Positions 32,662 to 45,134 of a DNA stretch of 64,000 nucleotides are shown here, piece by piece; within the stretch, counting starts at the first letter, position 1; each line of letters begins with the position of its first letter. Origin of the DNA: Dugong dugon (taxonomy: Eukaryota > Chordata > Mammalia > Sirenia > Dugongidae); assembly GCA_030035585.1 (NCBI GenBank), contig CM057481.1, positions 6,225,128 through 6,289,127 of the forward strand, written 5' to 3'. The notes beneath the pieces were generated by a model. It made no database searches and was not told the origin of the DNA. It worked only from the letters and a program-made list of their open reading frames with translations. Position numbers and translations under genes: made by a program.

Positions 32662-32836
32662 TCATTGCCCTGGTGGCGCAGTGGTTAAGAGCTTAGCTGC
32701 CAGCCAAAAGGTCGACAGTTTGAATCCACCAGCTGCTCCTTGGTAACTCTATGGGGCCATTCTGCTCTGTCCTATAGGGTCACTATGAGTCGGAATTGAC
32801 TCGAGGGCAATGGGTTTGTTTTTGGGTTTTTAATTT
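32662..32836 (+). mobile_element. AfroSINE, short type
   Basis: Complete sense copy 'ccctggtggcgcagtggttaag', 'aggtcgacagtttgaatcc', 'agggtcactatgagtcgg', ending in a T-rich tail. It retains the CpG of the A-box, so it may be a younger copy. Confidence 0.95.
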
Positions 32837-32916
32837 ATTTAGGAAGACTCCTTTTTGATATTCATGTGGAGATGCAAATTAAAAAAAAAAGTAGAAAGTG
32901 GTCGGCTAGAGAGATG

Positions 32917-33400
32917 GTCATGCTTTAGTTTCCTGTGACTGCTGTAATAAATTTCCATGAACTTAGTGGCTGAAAACAATTAGTATCTTACAGTTCTGGA
33001 GGTCAGAAGTCTAAAACCAGGTAGCATCAAGGTGCCGTCAGGTCTCCAATCCTTTCTGGAGGCTCTAGGGGAGAAGCTATTTCCTTGCCTTTTCCAGCTT
33101 TTAGCTGCAGCCCACATTCCTTTGACTTGTAGTCCTCTTCCATCTTCAAAGCCAGCGATGGTCAGTTGAGTCTACTTCTCTCTTTCACATGATAGACTCT
33201 TGTGAGTCATTGGGCCCACTGGAGTAATCCAGGATGATCTTCCTATTATAAGGCCAGCTGATTAGCAGCCTGAATTCCATTTGCTACCTTAATTCTCCTT
33301 TGCCGTGAAACCTAACATATTCACAAGTTCCAAGGGTTAAGATGTAGACATCTTTGGGGGTCGGTGGGTATTATTTTGCTTCCCATATGGGGCAATTATA
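32917..33400 (-). mobile_element. MLT1-like MaLR LTR (antisense)
   Basis: Antisense LTR. On the plus strand it reads 'tagtttcctgtgactgctg', 'ttacagttctggaggtcag', 'ttccttgccttttccagctt', 'tggagtaatccaggatg', 'atattcacaagttcc' and 'gacatctttgggggtc'. This order is characteristic of MLT1 LTRs read backwards. Confidence 0.75.
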
Positions 33401-33669
33401 TCTTTGGAAGTGTATCTGTTGCTATCTGTCATAGGTAAAGCACTGTAGCTAGGCTGAAGATAAAGGGAGCCCTGGTGATTGTTGTTTTTCATCCTCACAT
33501 TGGACGTGGTCATGCTAGTCAATCCAAGGAGCTCCATTAGATGGAAAAGCTGCTAGAGCCTGAGAACTGGGTTATAAATTCTGCAAACAAACTTATCATC
33601 CAGCTACAGAGGATTCAGTTGACACACAAATTAACACACTCTTCACCACTTTCTTGGCAAACACTAACC

Positions 33670-34780
33670 CTTTGGTGACAATCTGAATATAAGAAAGTCA
33701 TGATGCACAAGAAAAAGGAACGAGTTTCCAAGAGACTCAGTGTAAAAGTTGACCTGTCAAGGTCATGTACCACAGGAATGCAAAGAAGCTTTTAGAAGTT
33801 TGGCATCTTTAGTTGACTCAGGAAACAGAAAGAATAATGAAAGAAAAAGCTTAGATTAAAAGAAAGTAGGATGGCTTGGAAAAGGAGACAGGTTAGTCAA
33901 GAAAACATTGTAAAGAACCCACAATTAAAATCTGCATTAAAAGCTGAAAATAAATCAGCATTTTAAAAAATCATGATAGGTTCTGTCAAAATGAAGAAGA
34001 AAAGGGCAAAAAAATTATGATAAAAAAATGGAAGAGATTAAAAATCTGGAAGACAGAGATTACGAGTTTAACACCCAGAATCAATCTAGGCATTATAGAC
34101 GTGCTTGAGGCTGAAATAACAATCAGAACACAAATAGCAATCAAAGATTAATTAAGAAAAACTCTTCTGAGATTTAAAAAAAAAACAAACAAACTTTACA
34201 AAGTAGCCTCAGTAAGTGAATTGAAAAAGCTTTACATATTCCAACCAAAACAACAACAACAACAACAAACCTGTTGTCAGTTGAGTTGATTTTGACTCAG
34301 AGCGACCCTACAGGACAGAGTAGAACAGTCCCAATAGCATTTCCAAGGAGTGGCTGGTGGATTCATACTGCCAACCTTTTGGTTAGCAGTCGAGCTCTTA
34401 ACAACTGCGCCACCAGGGCTACATACTCCAGGCAACTTTAATGAAAAGGGTTCCATACCATTACCACTCGTCATTTTTTTTTTCTTTTAATCACAATAAT
34501 AAAGGAAAAAATATCATTCAAAGAACAGTATTTATCTATAAAAGAATAAAAATCAGCCTGGCCTTTTCTTCCCCCTCTACAGCCATGTACGATACAACAT
34601 GTTGCTATAAAGTCTATAAAATTTCATTAGAAAAGTTTGAGAAAGCGTGCCCAAGAAATGTACATATAGTTAAACTGCCTTTGACTTGTAAAGGTAGCAG
34701 AAAGAGGGTCTCAAATGTGCAAGAGAGAAGAAAACACAGCAGCTCTTTACTATGGAAAGTGGCCTGAGGATGGAGGCTGA
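33670..34780 (+). mobile_element. Possible old L1 (5'/ORF1 region)
   Basis: A-rich, lysine-coding-like text ('gaaaaggagacaggttag', 'aaatggaagagattaaaaatctgg', 'agacagagattacgag') resembles the ORF1 coiled-coil region of ancient L1. It is heavily decayed and is split by the AfroSINE at 34,244. Limits uncertain. Confidence 0.45.
34244..34419 (-). mobile_element. AfroSINE with target duplication
   Basis: Antisense SINE with a (CAA)n-type tail at its left and the head 'cgccaccagggc' at its right. It is flanked by TACATATTCCA (34,233-34,243) and TACATACTCCA (34,420-34,430). Confidence 0.94.
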
Positions 34781-34786
34781 GTTTTT

Positions 34787-34915
34787 GCTGCTCAGAGTGA
34801 GGTGCATGGCCCAGCAACATCAGCAGTACCTGGGGGCTCATTAGAAATGCAGAGTCACAGGGCCACCCCAAAAGTACTGAATCAGCATCTCTGGAGGATT
34901 AGGAAGCCCTGGTTC
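34787..34915 (+). mobile_element. MER5A-like hAT fragment
   Basis: 'cagcaacatcagcagtacctgggggctcattagaaatgcag' and 'gtactgaatcagcatctctgg' match the interior of MER5A. Confidence 0.7.
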
Positions 34916-35574
34916 CGGTAGCTGAGAGAGAAATCAAAGAATTCAGTAACAGGGAGGTAAGTGCTGTCAAGAGACTGACAGTAATGAAACCAACTGAATA
35001 GAAAGTGAGACTTAAGCAATTGTGAATTTAATTATAGCAATGAATACAAATGTACAAGTATACATCTGAAAGAAAAATATGTAATGTAAAATAATACTTT
35101 AATAAGTATGAGTATTTTAAATTTAAAATTATTACAAAACTCAAGATCATACTTACAAAGTCCAGAAATAAAAGTGTCACTAATCCTCATTTTTCTTGGG
35201 GTGGACTCAAAAGATTATAAGTCTTTGAATGTTTTAAAGTCTGTTCATTCATTCAACAAATATTTAAAAATAATTTTGGTGTGTATCGGGCACCATTATT
35301 GGGAATAAAGGTAAGATGTATGTCTTTCAACTCAGTGGAGAGATAAAAGAATGTGCAGCCTGGTCTAAATCACTGAAGCAAAGAAAATTATAGGGAAACA
35401 TAAGTTATATAAAGCATAAAATAAGATCACAGAAGTACAACCAAACATGTCATTTATGCCAACATAATTAAATAGTGGAAGCTTCCGTACTAAAAAAAAA
35501 AACAGGCAGATAATTTGACCAAATAGTCCATCTTGATTATCGATGTTCAGCAAGGGTATATTTTATATTTGTAA
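34916..35574. other. Mostly unrecognised; L2-like trace at 35,240-35,345
   Basis: A short stretch ('gttcattcattcaacaaatattt', 'gtgtatcgggcaccattattgg') resembles the L2 3' region. The rest shows nothing I recognise. Confidence 0.4.
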
Positions 35575-35985
35575 AAAGCCATGGTTTTAGTATTAGCATC
35601 CTTTGGTTAGGTACTTTAGACATGTCACCAGGAGGTACCAGTCCCTGGAGAAGGACATCATGCTAGGTAAAGTGGAGGGTCGGTGAAAAAGAGGAAGACC
35701 CTCAACAGGATGGATTGACACAGTGGCTGCAATAATGGGCTCAAACATAGCAACAATTGTGAGGATGGTGGGGCCGGGCAGTGTTTCATTCTGTTGTATG
35801 TAGGGTCGCTATGAGTCAGAACTGACCCAACAGCACGTAACAGCATCCTCTGGTTAAATCTCACCACTGACATATGCTACCTGAATGATCTTGGAAAACT
35901 TATTTAACCTACATGGTTTTGAGTTTCCTTATTTATAAATAGAAATAATATTTCCCATGTACATCACACATTGAGAAGAGTACAG
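35575..35985 (+). mobile_element. MIR SINE, split by an RTE tail
   Basis: The left piece ends 'ttagcatcctttggtta'. The right piece continues 'aatctcaccactgacatatgctacctgaatgatcttgg' and 'gttttgagtttccttatttataaatag', in MIR order. Confidence 0.7.
35610..35841 (+). mobile_element. RTE 3' tail with 15-bp target duplication
   Basis: A 5'-truncated RTE insertion ('gtactttagacatgtcaccagg' to 'cagaactgacccaacagcacgtaac'). It is flanked by AGCATCCTTTGGTTA (35,595-35,609) and AGCATCCTCTGGTTA (35,842-35,856), one mismatch. Confidence 0.94.
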
Positions 35986-36150
35986 GCTGTCTCTGCGTTA
36001 CGAATGTCCAACTTATGTACAACCTGTGGTTATGAACCAACCCCTGTAAAGCCTATTATATTCAAAAATTGTCAAAAATTGAGGTACGTACAATGGTTTG
36101 TAATAACAAACAGGTGCTACTTTGCAGTGTGCATCGAAATATTACTATTA
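35986..36150. mobile_element. Possible Tigger/mariner-like fragment
   Basis: 'ctgtctctgcgttacgaatgtcc', 'tatgtacaacctgtggttatg', and 'tcaaaaattgaggtacgtac' read like the end of a Tc1/mariner-superfamily element I believe recurs in afrotherians. No second end is visible, because L1 3' UTR follows directly. Confidence 0.35.
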
Positions 36151-36790
36151 TTACTTTGGCTGAAAGGTGGACTTTGGGAGTGGCTTCAGTTTTGAGTTGG
36201 CAGGGTGTCCGGGGGCCAAAGTCTCTCAGGGATTCCTCCTGTCTCTGTCAGACCGGTAAGTCTGGTCTTTTTTGGTGAATTTGCATTTTGTTTTATGTTT
36301 TTCTCCTGCTCTGTCTGGGACCCTCTATTGTGATCCTTGTCAGAGTAGTTGGTGGGGGTAGCTGAGGCACCATCTAGTTCTTCTGGGCTCAGGCTGGTGG
36401 AGGCTGTGGTTTACGTGGTCCATTAGTCCTTCGGACTAATATTTTCCTCATTTCTTTGGTTTTCTTCATTCTCCTTTGCTCCAAACATGATGGAACCAAT
36501 AGATGTATTTTAGATGACTGCTCACAAGCTTTTAAGACCCCAGATGCTACTCACCAAAGTAGGACGTAGAACGTTTTCTTTATGAACTATGTTATGCCGG
36601 TGGACCTAGATGTCCCCCAAGACCATGGTCCCCAGCCCTTAGCCCCAGTACCTCAGTCCCTTAAGATGTTTGGATGTGTTTAGGAAGCTTCTGTGGCTTT
36701 GCCTTGGTCAAGGTGTGCCGACTCTTCTGTATTATGTGTTATCTTTCCCCTTACCATCGTTAACCCTTGTCTTTATCCATATGATAAAAC
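36150..36790 (-). mobile_element. L1 3' UTR fragment (antisense)
   Basis: Runs parallel to 57,680-58,290: 'ggctgaaaggtggactttggg', 'cctctattgtgatccttgtcagag', 'ggcaccatctagttcttctggg', 'agaccccagatgctactcacc', 'gaccatggtccccagccc'. It contains no ORF2. Confidence 0.85.
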
Positions 36791-39700
36791 CTCAGAATAA
36801 CATGAAACAACAGCTGTTAGAAATGTAAGGAAAAACTGATAGAAATGGAATTGTTGCGGGAGACTTGAATACACTTTTGTTGATCTTTCGTGGTGCAAAT
36901 AAGAATAGAGTATGTTAGTAATTTCAGAAAAGCCAATTTAATAAATATTTATTGGACTTTGTTCTTGACAAATAAAAATTTATACTTTTTAAGCAGCCAT
37001 GAAGCACTGGGGGGGGGACCCCGACAATGATCATGTACTAAACCTCAAAGAAACTCACATTAAATTATGAAGTATAGAATTTTTACAAGCTGCATGCTCT
37101 GCCTACAATGAAATCAAAGTAGAAATTAATAACAAGAGTTTAAATGCAAACCCCAGCAGCTTGGAAAATAGCAGTAGCAACAACAAAAAACAAAAACTTT
37201 GCCTAAAGAATTCTAAGTTCAAATAGGAAAGCAAACTTAGTGTAATAACCTATTAGGAACATAATAACTCTATGTATCAATATTTTAAATGGCCAAAGCT
37301 GCATTTACCAGAAAATTAATAACCCTAAGAGCTTTTATTATTAAGAGAGTAACAAAATCAATTTGTGGAAAATAAGAGAAACAAATTGTAAATATAAAAT
37401 CCACATTTCTGGAAAACAACAGCAAGCAATACTCATTTAAGAAGGTAAAAGTAGGAAGAACTTATACAGTAAAATTCAGGACATCTATCAGAAACTTACA
37501 GCAAGTTACATTATTTCGGTGTTAACACTGGAAATATTCCCCTTCCTGCCACAAACGAGATGCGCAGGTTTCTGATTACTGTCACTATTCAACATTGTAC
37601 TAGCTACTGTTCAACATGATCCTAGCCAGTGGAGTAAGGCAATAAAATTAAATATGAGGTATAAATATTACAAAGAAAAGATAAATCTGTACTATTTAAA
37701 AAGATATAATGGTCTGTTCTGAAATGCAACTAAAAAACTATTAGAATTGATAGGTTTATCAGGTAGCTGTTTGTAGGATTACATTAAAATATCAATAGTT
37801 TTCTTGTACACTAGTAAAACCCCCAAACCATAGGATTCACGAGCAAATTACAATGGAATGCACAATAACTGTATAAAAAATGTTAAACTCTAGTGAACAG
37901 CATAAAAGAAAACTTAAGTAAAGGGAGAAGTAAGTACCATGTTCTCCAGTGGGAAGGCTCGGTATGTTTTAAATCTGTACAATCACAATCAAAATCCCAA
38001 GAGGATTTCTTAAGAGGCTTTATAAACATCTTCTAGATTTTGAAGAGAAAGACAGTACTTTAGAACAGCAAGTAGTTTATTTTAGAGGAAGAACCAGGAT
38101 GAAGGGTTTGCCTGCTAAAACATCAAAACACTTATACAGTGTGATATTGGTTACGTATCAAGCAAATACATCTTTGTTTGGAACAAAGAGTACAAAAGCA
38201 GACCCATGACAAAAATGCCAGGATTGATTAAGGTGGAATATTAAATTAGCACCGGAAAAGATGGCTTTCAGTGAATGAACCAATTGCTTCTCCAGGCAGA
38301 AAAAAATATTAGACACAATATTACCACAAAAAATTAGCTCCTGTTAGGCGAGAGAGCTAATTTCAACACATTAGAAAAAACATAAGAGGACTCTTACAAC
38401 GTTGGCATGAGGGAGATCTTCTTATACAAGACATAACACCCCAATATCATAAAGGAAAAAAAAAAGATTTGACTTGGTGAAGGTGAAAAAGACTATATGA
38501 CCAAGGATATTATGGTATCATTTAGGTTGTTTATAAATATTTTACTTCTCTTTCTGGACACACAGAATGGGTATACTTTCCCACCCCCTTGAAGTCAAGC
38601 AAGGCCACGTGATTTGCTTTAGACAAATGAAATGGGAGCTGAGGTGATGCGTGTTGGCTCTGGGCAGAAGCATTACGCTTGGAATACATCTGGAAGATTT
38701 TTCTACATATCACTTTGTTGACAAATTTCTATTGAGTTTTGCCATCAAAAATATAAATTTTTGCCGCATAAACCTTGGCCAAAAAATATATGATGAAATT
38801 TGAACTTGAAAAACCAAGAGGCATTTTACCAGGAAAGTGCAGCATTCCGCAGGCTATGCTTGTATTTTCAGAATGTTTAACAGCAGAAAATTAACAAGAA
38901 ATATACAAACAGTTAATACAAATAAATAACCAGAAACAAAAATGAATAGAAAATTGCCTAGAATTATGAACAAACAAATTGGAGAAGTAACCGAAATGGC
39001 CAATTAATGAATGAAAGGACTCTCAAACTCAAAGGTAATCAGGAAATGCAAATTAAAATCACAATCACATAGCTTTTTACACCCATGAGACTGGTAAACG
39101 TAAAAAAAAATCTAACAATATCAACTGTTGGTGAGGTTGTAGAGCAAGGGGATTCTCATTCCAGCAGGACAAACTGGTACAACCACTATGGAATACCACA
39201 TGGCATCACCATGTGAAAAGCTGAAGATGTGCATCACCTATGGCCCATTGCCCAAGGAAGTCTGTACAAGATACTTACAACAGCTACCCCCGTCACCTGT
39301 GATTTAAGAAAATATAAATACCCACCAATAGCTAATGAACAAACATTATGAAACATTCATATAACAGATGACTATTGAAAAGCAAAAAACGAATGAAAAA
39401 ATGTATTACAAGGAATAAATCTCAAAAATATTACATTGCATAAAAATTTCAGAACAGAATTGCAAGAGAGTTCAATATGATACCACTATATAAAAATTTA
39501 AAACATACAAAACTGTATCATTTTCAACTTATAGGCAAATGCTAAATATAATGAGTATGCTACATTATACTACTTAAACTTGGAGTTGGTAAGTTCTTCT
39601 CCTTTATGGTGACATTATAAATGCAGACAGCCGCCCTAGAAAAGGAAGCTTTCATATTCTTTGATCCAGTGGTCTTATTTCTAGAATTTCTTCTCAAGGA

Positions 39701-40070
39701 AATAGATGCAGAAAAAATTAATTATTAGGATCATGTTTATATAACAATTAAGTACTGTAAATAATCTAAATATCATTGAATTGGGGAATTGTTAAATAAA
39801 TTATAGTAGATAAGATAGCATTTGAAAATCTTTTTAAATTGACGTTTTAATGACATGGGAAATACAACATAATTTTCAATGAAAGAAAATCATACAAAAT
39901 TACATTGCTTTATGATCTAAATTTGGTTTAGAAAATCAACAAACAACAAAAAATGAAGACACACTTATAAATAAGCCTGGGAAATATCAAAACATTATCA
40001 ATGTTTATCGCTGAGTGATAAAATAATATGTGATTTTTAAAAAAGCTTTTCTGTAATTCTTGAATTGGGT
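36791..40070 (+). mobile_element. Old L1 sequence, one or two copies
   Basis: Decayed ancient L1 with endonuclease-like text at 36,840-36,900 ('gggagacttgaataca'), ORF2 remnants throughout, and two 3'-end-like stretches: 38,960-39,620 ('tggtgaggttgtagagcaagg', 'accactatggaatacc') and 39,640-40,070 ('gtactgtaaataatctaaatatc', 'gaattgttaaataaattatag'). 38,525-38,730 interrupts it with a different, unnamed repeat-like segment. No usable frame. A 9-G run lies at 37,010-37,018. Confidence 0.6.
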
Positions 40071-40284
40071 GCGGTGAGCAGATATTATTTCCATAATCAT
40101 AAATAAATACTACCATCGGCCTCTTTTTAAGATAGGTAGGTCTTAATGAGGAATGAAATTGTTTTTCCCAACTAGACATATCTTATCCTTTTGCCTTTTT
40201 GTGTATTGCCAATTTCTGTGTATGCTTGAAAAGGGAGTTTGGATTTCTATATGAAACTTCTTACAGGGACTCCAGGAAGTAACC

Positions 40285-40395
40285 TAAATTATATGGGAAT
40301 TGTGAGAATTAAATAAGATAATGAATGAAAAGTGCCTAGCACAATCCCAGGCACAAGTAAGCATCTATTATCATTGACATCATTACTGCTGTGTT
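40285..40395 (+). mobile_element. MIR 3' fragment
   Basis: 'gtgagaattaaataagataatg', 'aagtgcctagcacaatcccaggcac' and 'agcatctattatc' match the MIR 3' part. Confidence 0.65.
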
Positions 40396-40603
40396 GTTAT
40401 GATGTAGATTAAAATTTGAAAATCAATTCTTTCTCAAGACAAAAACAGACTTCCATGTTACCTAAAAGTTTGAAAGTCATAAAGATGGAAAACAAGATTA
40501 TGCTTATTGTGTCATCGATATATCTAAGGCAGGAAGAGCTTGGGTGAAGAGCAGGAAAAACAAATAGTGTTATTATTCTAATGATATCATGGCGTTATTG
40601 TTC

Positions 40604-40810
40604 AAATGGTATTATTCTTGGTAAAGTAGAGGTTTAGTGAAAAACAGGAAGGCCCTCAATGAGATGGATTGACACAGTGGCTGCAACAGTGGGCTCGAGC
40701 TTAACAACAATTGTGAGGATGGCACAGCACTGGGCAGTGTTTTGTTCTATTGTACATGGGGTCACTATGAGCTGGAACCAACTCGATGGCACCTGATAAC
40801 AATAACAACA
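40604..40810 (+). mobile_element. RTE 3' tail with target duplication
   Basis: 'cttggtaaagtagaggtttag' to 'cgatggcacctgataac' and a (AAC)n end. It is flanked by TTATTGTTC at 40,595-40,603 and 40,811-40,819. Confidence 0.9.
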
Positions 40811-40829
40811 TTATTGTTCCTAAAAAGAA

Positions 40830-42720
40830 AGACCACGTGAAAACTACAAAATACTGCTTAAAGAAATTAAGAAGACCTAAATAAATGGAAAGACATCCTA
40901 TGTTCCTGTGTTTTGAAGACATAATATGGTTTAGATGACAGTACTACCCAAAGCCATATCCACATTCAGTGCAATCTCTCTCAAAATCCCAATGACATTT
41001 TGGTTTTGTTTTGTGTTTTTTCAAAACTAGAAAACCCATTCTAAAACTCATATTGAATTTCAAGGGATCCTGAATAGCCAAAACGATCTTGAAAAAAAAA
41101 AAACAAAGTTGGAGGACTCACACTTCCAAATGGCAAAACTTACTACAAAGCTACAGTAATCAAAACACTGTGGTACTGGAATAAGGGTAGAATATAGACC
41201 AGTGGAATAGAATAGAGAGCCCACATACAAATCCTCATAATATGGTCAACTGGTTTTTGACAAGGGTGCCAAAGCATTCAGTGGGGAAAGGACAGCCTTT
41301 CCCTAATGAATGGGAAAACTGGATATCTACATATAAAGGTGAAAGTTGGACCCTTACCTTGCTCCATACACAAAAATCAATTTAAAGTGCAACAAAGGCT
41401 TAAATTTAAGAGCTAAATCTATAAAACTCTTCGAAGTAGAAACTGTTGAACTGGTGTATGTTCTTCTGTGTGTATTCCCAACAACAACAAAATAATTTTT
41501 TTAAAAAAAAGAAAAAACTCTTCAAAGAACGCATAACAGAAAATATTCATGAACTTGGATTTGGCGGTAGTTTTTTAAAGTATGACTCCAAAAACATAGG
41601 CAACAAAAGAAACAATAGATAAATTGTTACGTCGTTGCTGTTAGGTGCTGTTGAGTCGGTTCCAACCTACAGTGACCCTATGTACTACAGAACAAAACAC
41701 TGCTGGTCCTGTGCCATGATAAATTGGGCTTCATAAAAATTAAAAACTTTCATGTATTTATGGGTACTATCAAGAGAGTGAAAAGACAACCCACAGAATG
41801 AGAGAAAATATTTGCAAATTATATATCTGATAAGGAATTCATATTCAGAATTATAAAAGAGTTCTACAACTCAACAACAACGACAACAAAAAGGTAAAGA
41901 CTTGAACAGACATGTCTCCAAAGATGTTATACAAATGATCAATAAGCAGATGAAAACGTGCCCAACATCATTCATTAGTCATTAGGGAAATCAAAACCAC
42001 AATGAGACACCACTTGACACCCACTAGGATAGCTATTATCGAAAAATAACTAGTCTTGGTGAGGATTTGGAGAAATTGGAACCCTTGTCCATTTTTGGTG
42101 GGATTGTAAAATGGTACAGCCTCTATGGAAAACAGTTGGGAGGTTGCTCAAAATATTAAACACACAATTTCCAAAAGACCCAGCAATTCTACTCCTGCGT
42201 ATATATACCCAAAAGACTTGCAGATAGGGACGCAGATACTTGTTCACCAAAGTCCATCGTGGCATTATCCACAATAGCCAAAAGGTGGATACAATCTAAA
42301 TATGCTTCAACAGATGAATGGATAAACAAAACGTGGTATAGCCATACAATGGAATGTTATTCAGCCATAAGAGGAAATGAAGTTCTGATATATGCTACAA
42401 CATGGATGAACCTTGAAAAATTAAGCCAGACAGAAAAGGACAGAAATTGTATGATTCCACTTAAATGAAATAACTAGAATAGACAAATTCAGAGACGGAA
42501 GGTGGATTAGAGATTACAAGGGCCAGTGGGGAGTGAAGAATGGGGAGTTCTTGCTTCATGAGTATAGAGTTTTTGTTTGGGGTGATGGAAAGTTCTGGAA
42601 ATAGATAGTGGTGATTTTGAACCCTGTGAATGTACTTAATGCCACTGAATTGTATGCTTACAAATGGTTAAAATGGTCAATTTTATGTATATTTTACCAC
42701 AATTAAAAAAAAAAAAAAAG
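40830..42720 (+). mobile_element. L1, 3' part with poly(A)
   Basis: L1 ORF2 3' region in degenerate frames: 'ggaaagacatcctatgttc', 'ggaggactcacacttcc', 'ccacaatgagacaccactt', the cysteine region 'ggtgggattgtaaaatgg' (42,096), 'YSHTMECYSAIRGNE' (42,331-42,375), a 3' UTR, and an A run at 42,703-42,719. It is interrupted by an RTE tail at 41,627-41,717. Confidence 0.85.
41627..41717 (-). mobile_element. Very short RTE tail nested in L1
   Basis: A 91-bp antisense RTE 3' end ('cgttgctgttaggtgctgttg', 'acactgctggtcctgtgcc'). It is flanked by an exact 9-bp duplication GATAAATTG (41,618-41,626; 41,718-41,726). It shows that less than 100 bp of RTE 3' end is enough for a completed insertion. Confidence 0.94.
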
Positions 42721-43654
42721 GCCTGTCTGTCCCCATTACCAGCAAGCATCATGCTCAGGCTAGAGGCATTCTTGGGCAGAATCAGGGACACTTGGAAAAG
42801 GTAAATTTTTGAAACTAAGAGCTTTGTATTTTGCAATTTACAATCATAATTTCTTTGTCCCCTCGCTCCCCGGTTTCTCTCTTGCATAACTGATTCCATG
42901 TATGCAACTTGCAGCAAGAAGGTCAGAAGAAGGGGCTGGAAATTTTTAAACTCTCGATTTTGATGGCATTTTGGAGAATTCCTTACAGGAAAAATTGTCA
43001 GTTGCCTCACCAATGAAATGGCCAGGCTGATCCTTGCTAATTTTTCATTCTATTGAATGTGATATATTATGTAATCTACCTTGTGATTTTGCAATGAATG
43101 TTTCTTTTTTTGTACTTATTTGCCTAATAGATTGACATTTATGATAACATGTAGTTGCTGGGTGAATACAGAACTGTGTTCCAAAAGAGACAAAAGATAT
43201 AGCAAATGTGATTGTATATGCCAAAAAAAAAGTATGCTACTAGCTTTCAGGATAGTATCCTTGAAGGGAAATATGATGGATTTGCATCTGAATTGGGTCT
43301 TCTCCAAACAACCAAAAAAAAAAAAAAAGGAAGAAGGCAAAAATAGACCTAGAGAGTCTCCTGTCCTCGTATGGTATGAATGGTCTCTTACTGGGAGACA
43401 TGTGAAGGTGACACTTCTTGGTCCCCTCTTGCATTTGGAGGGCTTAGGTGGAAATTGTCAGGAAATGGTTATGATTAAAACCTATTTTGGCTCCAAGGCA
43501 TGTCCAGGAGAAGTTGTAGGCCTTTTCTTTCTTACCTGGTATGTATATAACTGCAGATAGTAGCCATTTTAATTTGTTGGGTAACTCATTTTGGTTAAGT
43601 TCTCTAGGTACGCATTAGGCATTTTTGCCTATCTTGAGTCTTCTGTTCTCACCC
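42721..43654. other. No recognised gene or repeat
   Basis: Unique-looking DNA. It contains overlapping frames on both strands (for example 43,120-43,560, 146 codons), but these lack any domain and contain an A-run-encoded lysine tract, so I do not call a gene. Confidence 0.45.
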
Positions 43655-43815
43655 TTGGTAGACTGGAAGCTCCATAATGAGAGACTGCTTGGAACTTCTT
43701 CACCTCCTTATTCTTAACGGTAGGATACTTAACACTTAACAAAGCATGTCAAGGTTTACATATTAACGTGATGATTAGTTAGATAGCTCTTAATAAAAAC
43801 ATGTTGAACAAATGA
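43655..43815 (+). mobile_element. L2 3' end
   Basis: 'gtagactggaagctccataatgagag' and 'cttaataaaaacatgttgaacaaatgagc' match the conserved end of L2. Confidence 0.65.
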
Positions 43816-43845
43816 GCTAAAAAAAAAGAAGGAACCTAGTGGTTA

Positions 43846-43891
43846 TCGTCCGTCCGTCCGTCCATCCATCCATCCATCCATCCGTCTATCC
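43846..43891. repeat. (CGTC)n/(CATC)n microsatellite
   Basis: About 45 bp of 4-bp units: first three CCGT units, then six CCAT units, then CCGT and CTAT variants. The CpG-bearing units are decaying to CA. Confidence 0.95.
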
Positions 43892-44730
43892 TTCTAGTTT
43901 GCTGCTTTCTATATTAGAAGTGTCACCAAGACATTGTTAAATACACATGTAAAAATGACCTTGAGGTGAAGTTCCAATCTACTAATGTGAAGAAGGTTTG
44001 ATAAAGCTAAGAAAGCAATTTATACCACTTGGGTGATGAAGAAACACAAACCATTTGGAAACATTTCAGCAAACCTGAAAGCAAGCATCTATTGCAAATA
44101 AATCTCCCTCTCCCTGCTCCCCATCCTTAGCTGCTACTCACATTTACTTCTCCTAAATGTATTTAATTTTGCGACAAGTTGGGAGCTAGCTTCTCTTTTC
44201 TGAGGTGAGCTTTGAAGAATGATGTACTGAAGCTGTAGCTTGTTTAGATTGCTAATCTGTATTTAAAGGTTAGTCAGGTATCGTATTTTGTCTTTAAGAT
44301 AAAATCAATAAATGAAAAGTAGAAAAAGAAACAAACCTGATCCTTGCACATTCCCTAAACATACACCCGCCTCCACTGCTGGAAAAGAACACTGCTTAAT
44401 CTTTACTTCTCTGAGCCTTCCTTCTAAGAGGTCAGTTAGCTGTGGGTTCACCTTTATTCAAACACGTAGAAGCTAAAAATGGTACAAAGAACATTTATTC
44501 CAAACCTGATACATTTGGAAGCCGGTGTCATCTTACTGTATTTTAGACACTGGCACTTATTTTTCTTCTGAGACCATTCCTACAAAGAGGGAAGCCCTTA
44601 ATAGCTCATTCCGTGTTTTCTGAAGTTCTGTTTCCCTTGGTCATGTTCTCCAGCAGTGACCTGTATATGCAATGTAACAGTAATGGAAACCTTCTACACT
44701 GAAAGTACGCAGAAGACTTGACAAGCTTAA
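43892..44730. other. No recognised gene or repeat
   Basis: No supported feature. Composition is ordinary. Confidence 0.45.
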
Positions 44731-44924
44731 GCAGTTGCCTTGTCCTTGAGGACTCCTGGTGACGCCATGTGTGTTAGAGTAGACTTGTGCTCCGTAAGAT
44801 TTTCAATGGCTGATTTTTCAGAAATAGGTCGCCAAGGCACCTCTGGGTGGACTTGAATCTCCAACCTTTCAGTAGGCAGCTGAGCATGTTAACTGTTAAC
44901 CGTCTGCACCACCCAGTGACTCCT
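44731..44924 (-). mobile_element. AfroSINE, type with RTE 5' UTR-like module
   Basis: Antisense: 'gcagttgccttgtccttgag' tail, 'ttttcaatggctgatttttcag' module, 'gcacctctgggtggacttgaatc', and the head 'caccacccagtgactcc'. Confidence 0.92.
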
Positions 44925-45134
44925 TTGGGAGCCATGGTGGGTGGTGATATTTTTGTTCCCACTCTACAGAAAAGAGAAGAGGAACACTGAGAAATAAGGG
45001 AGGTTGCCTAAAGTCCCCAGTAAAGTAGGGTAAGCTTTTTACGTGTTTGAGAAAAGTGCCTCCTTCATTCCCTTCCTGCCTTAGAATGCTGAGCACACTG
45101 TGTCTGGGCTATTTTCCACTCCGGGAAGCTTTAT

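Noticed and set aside
43120..43560. 146-codon plus-strand frame
   Set aside because: No domain, signal or family resemblance. It includes an A-run-encoded lysine tract, and frames of similar length overlap on the other strand.
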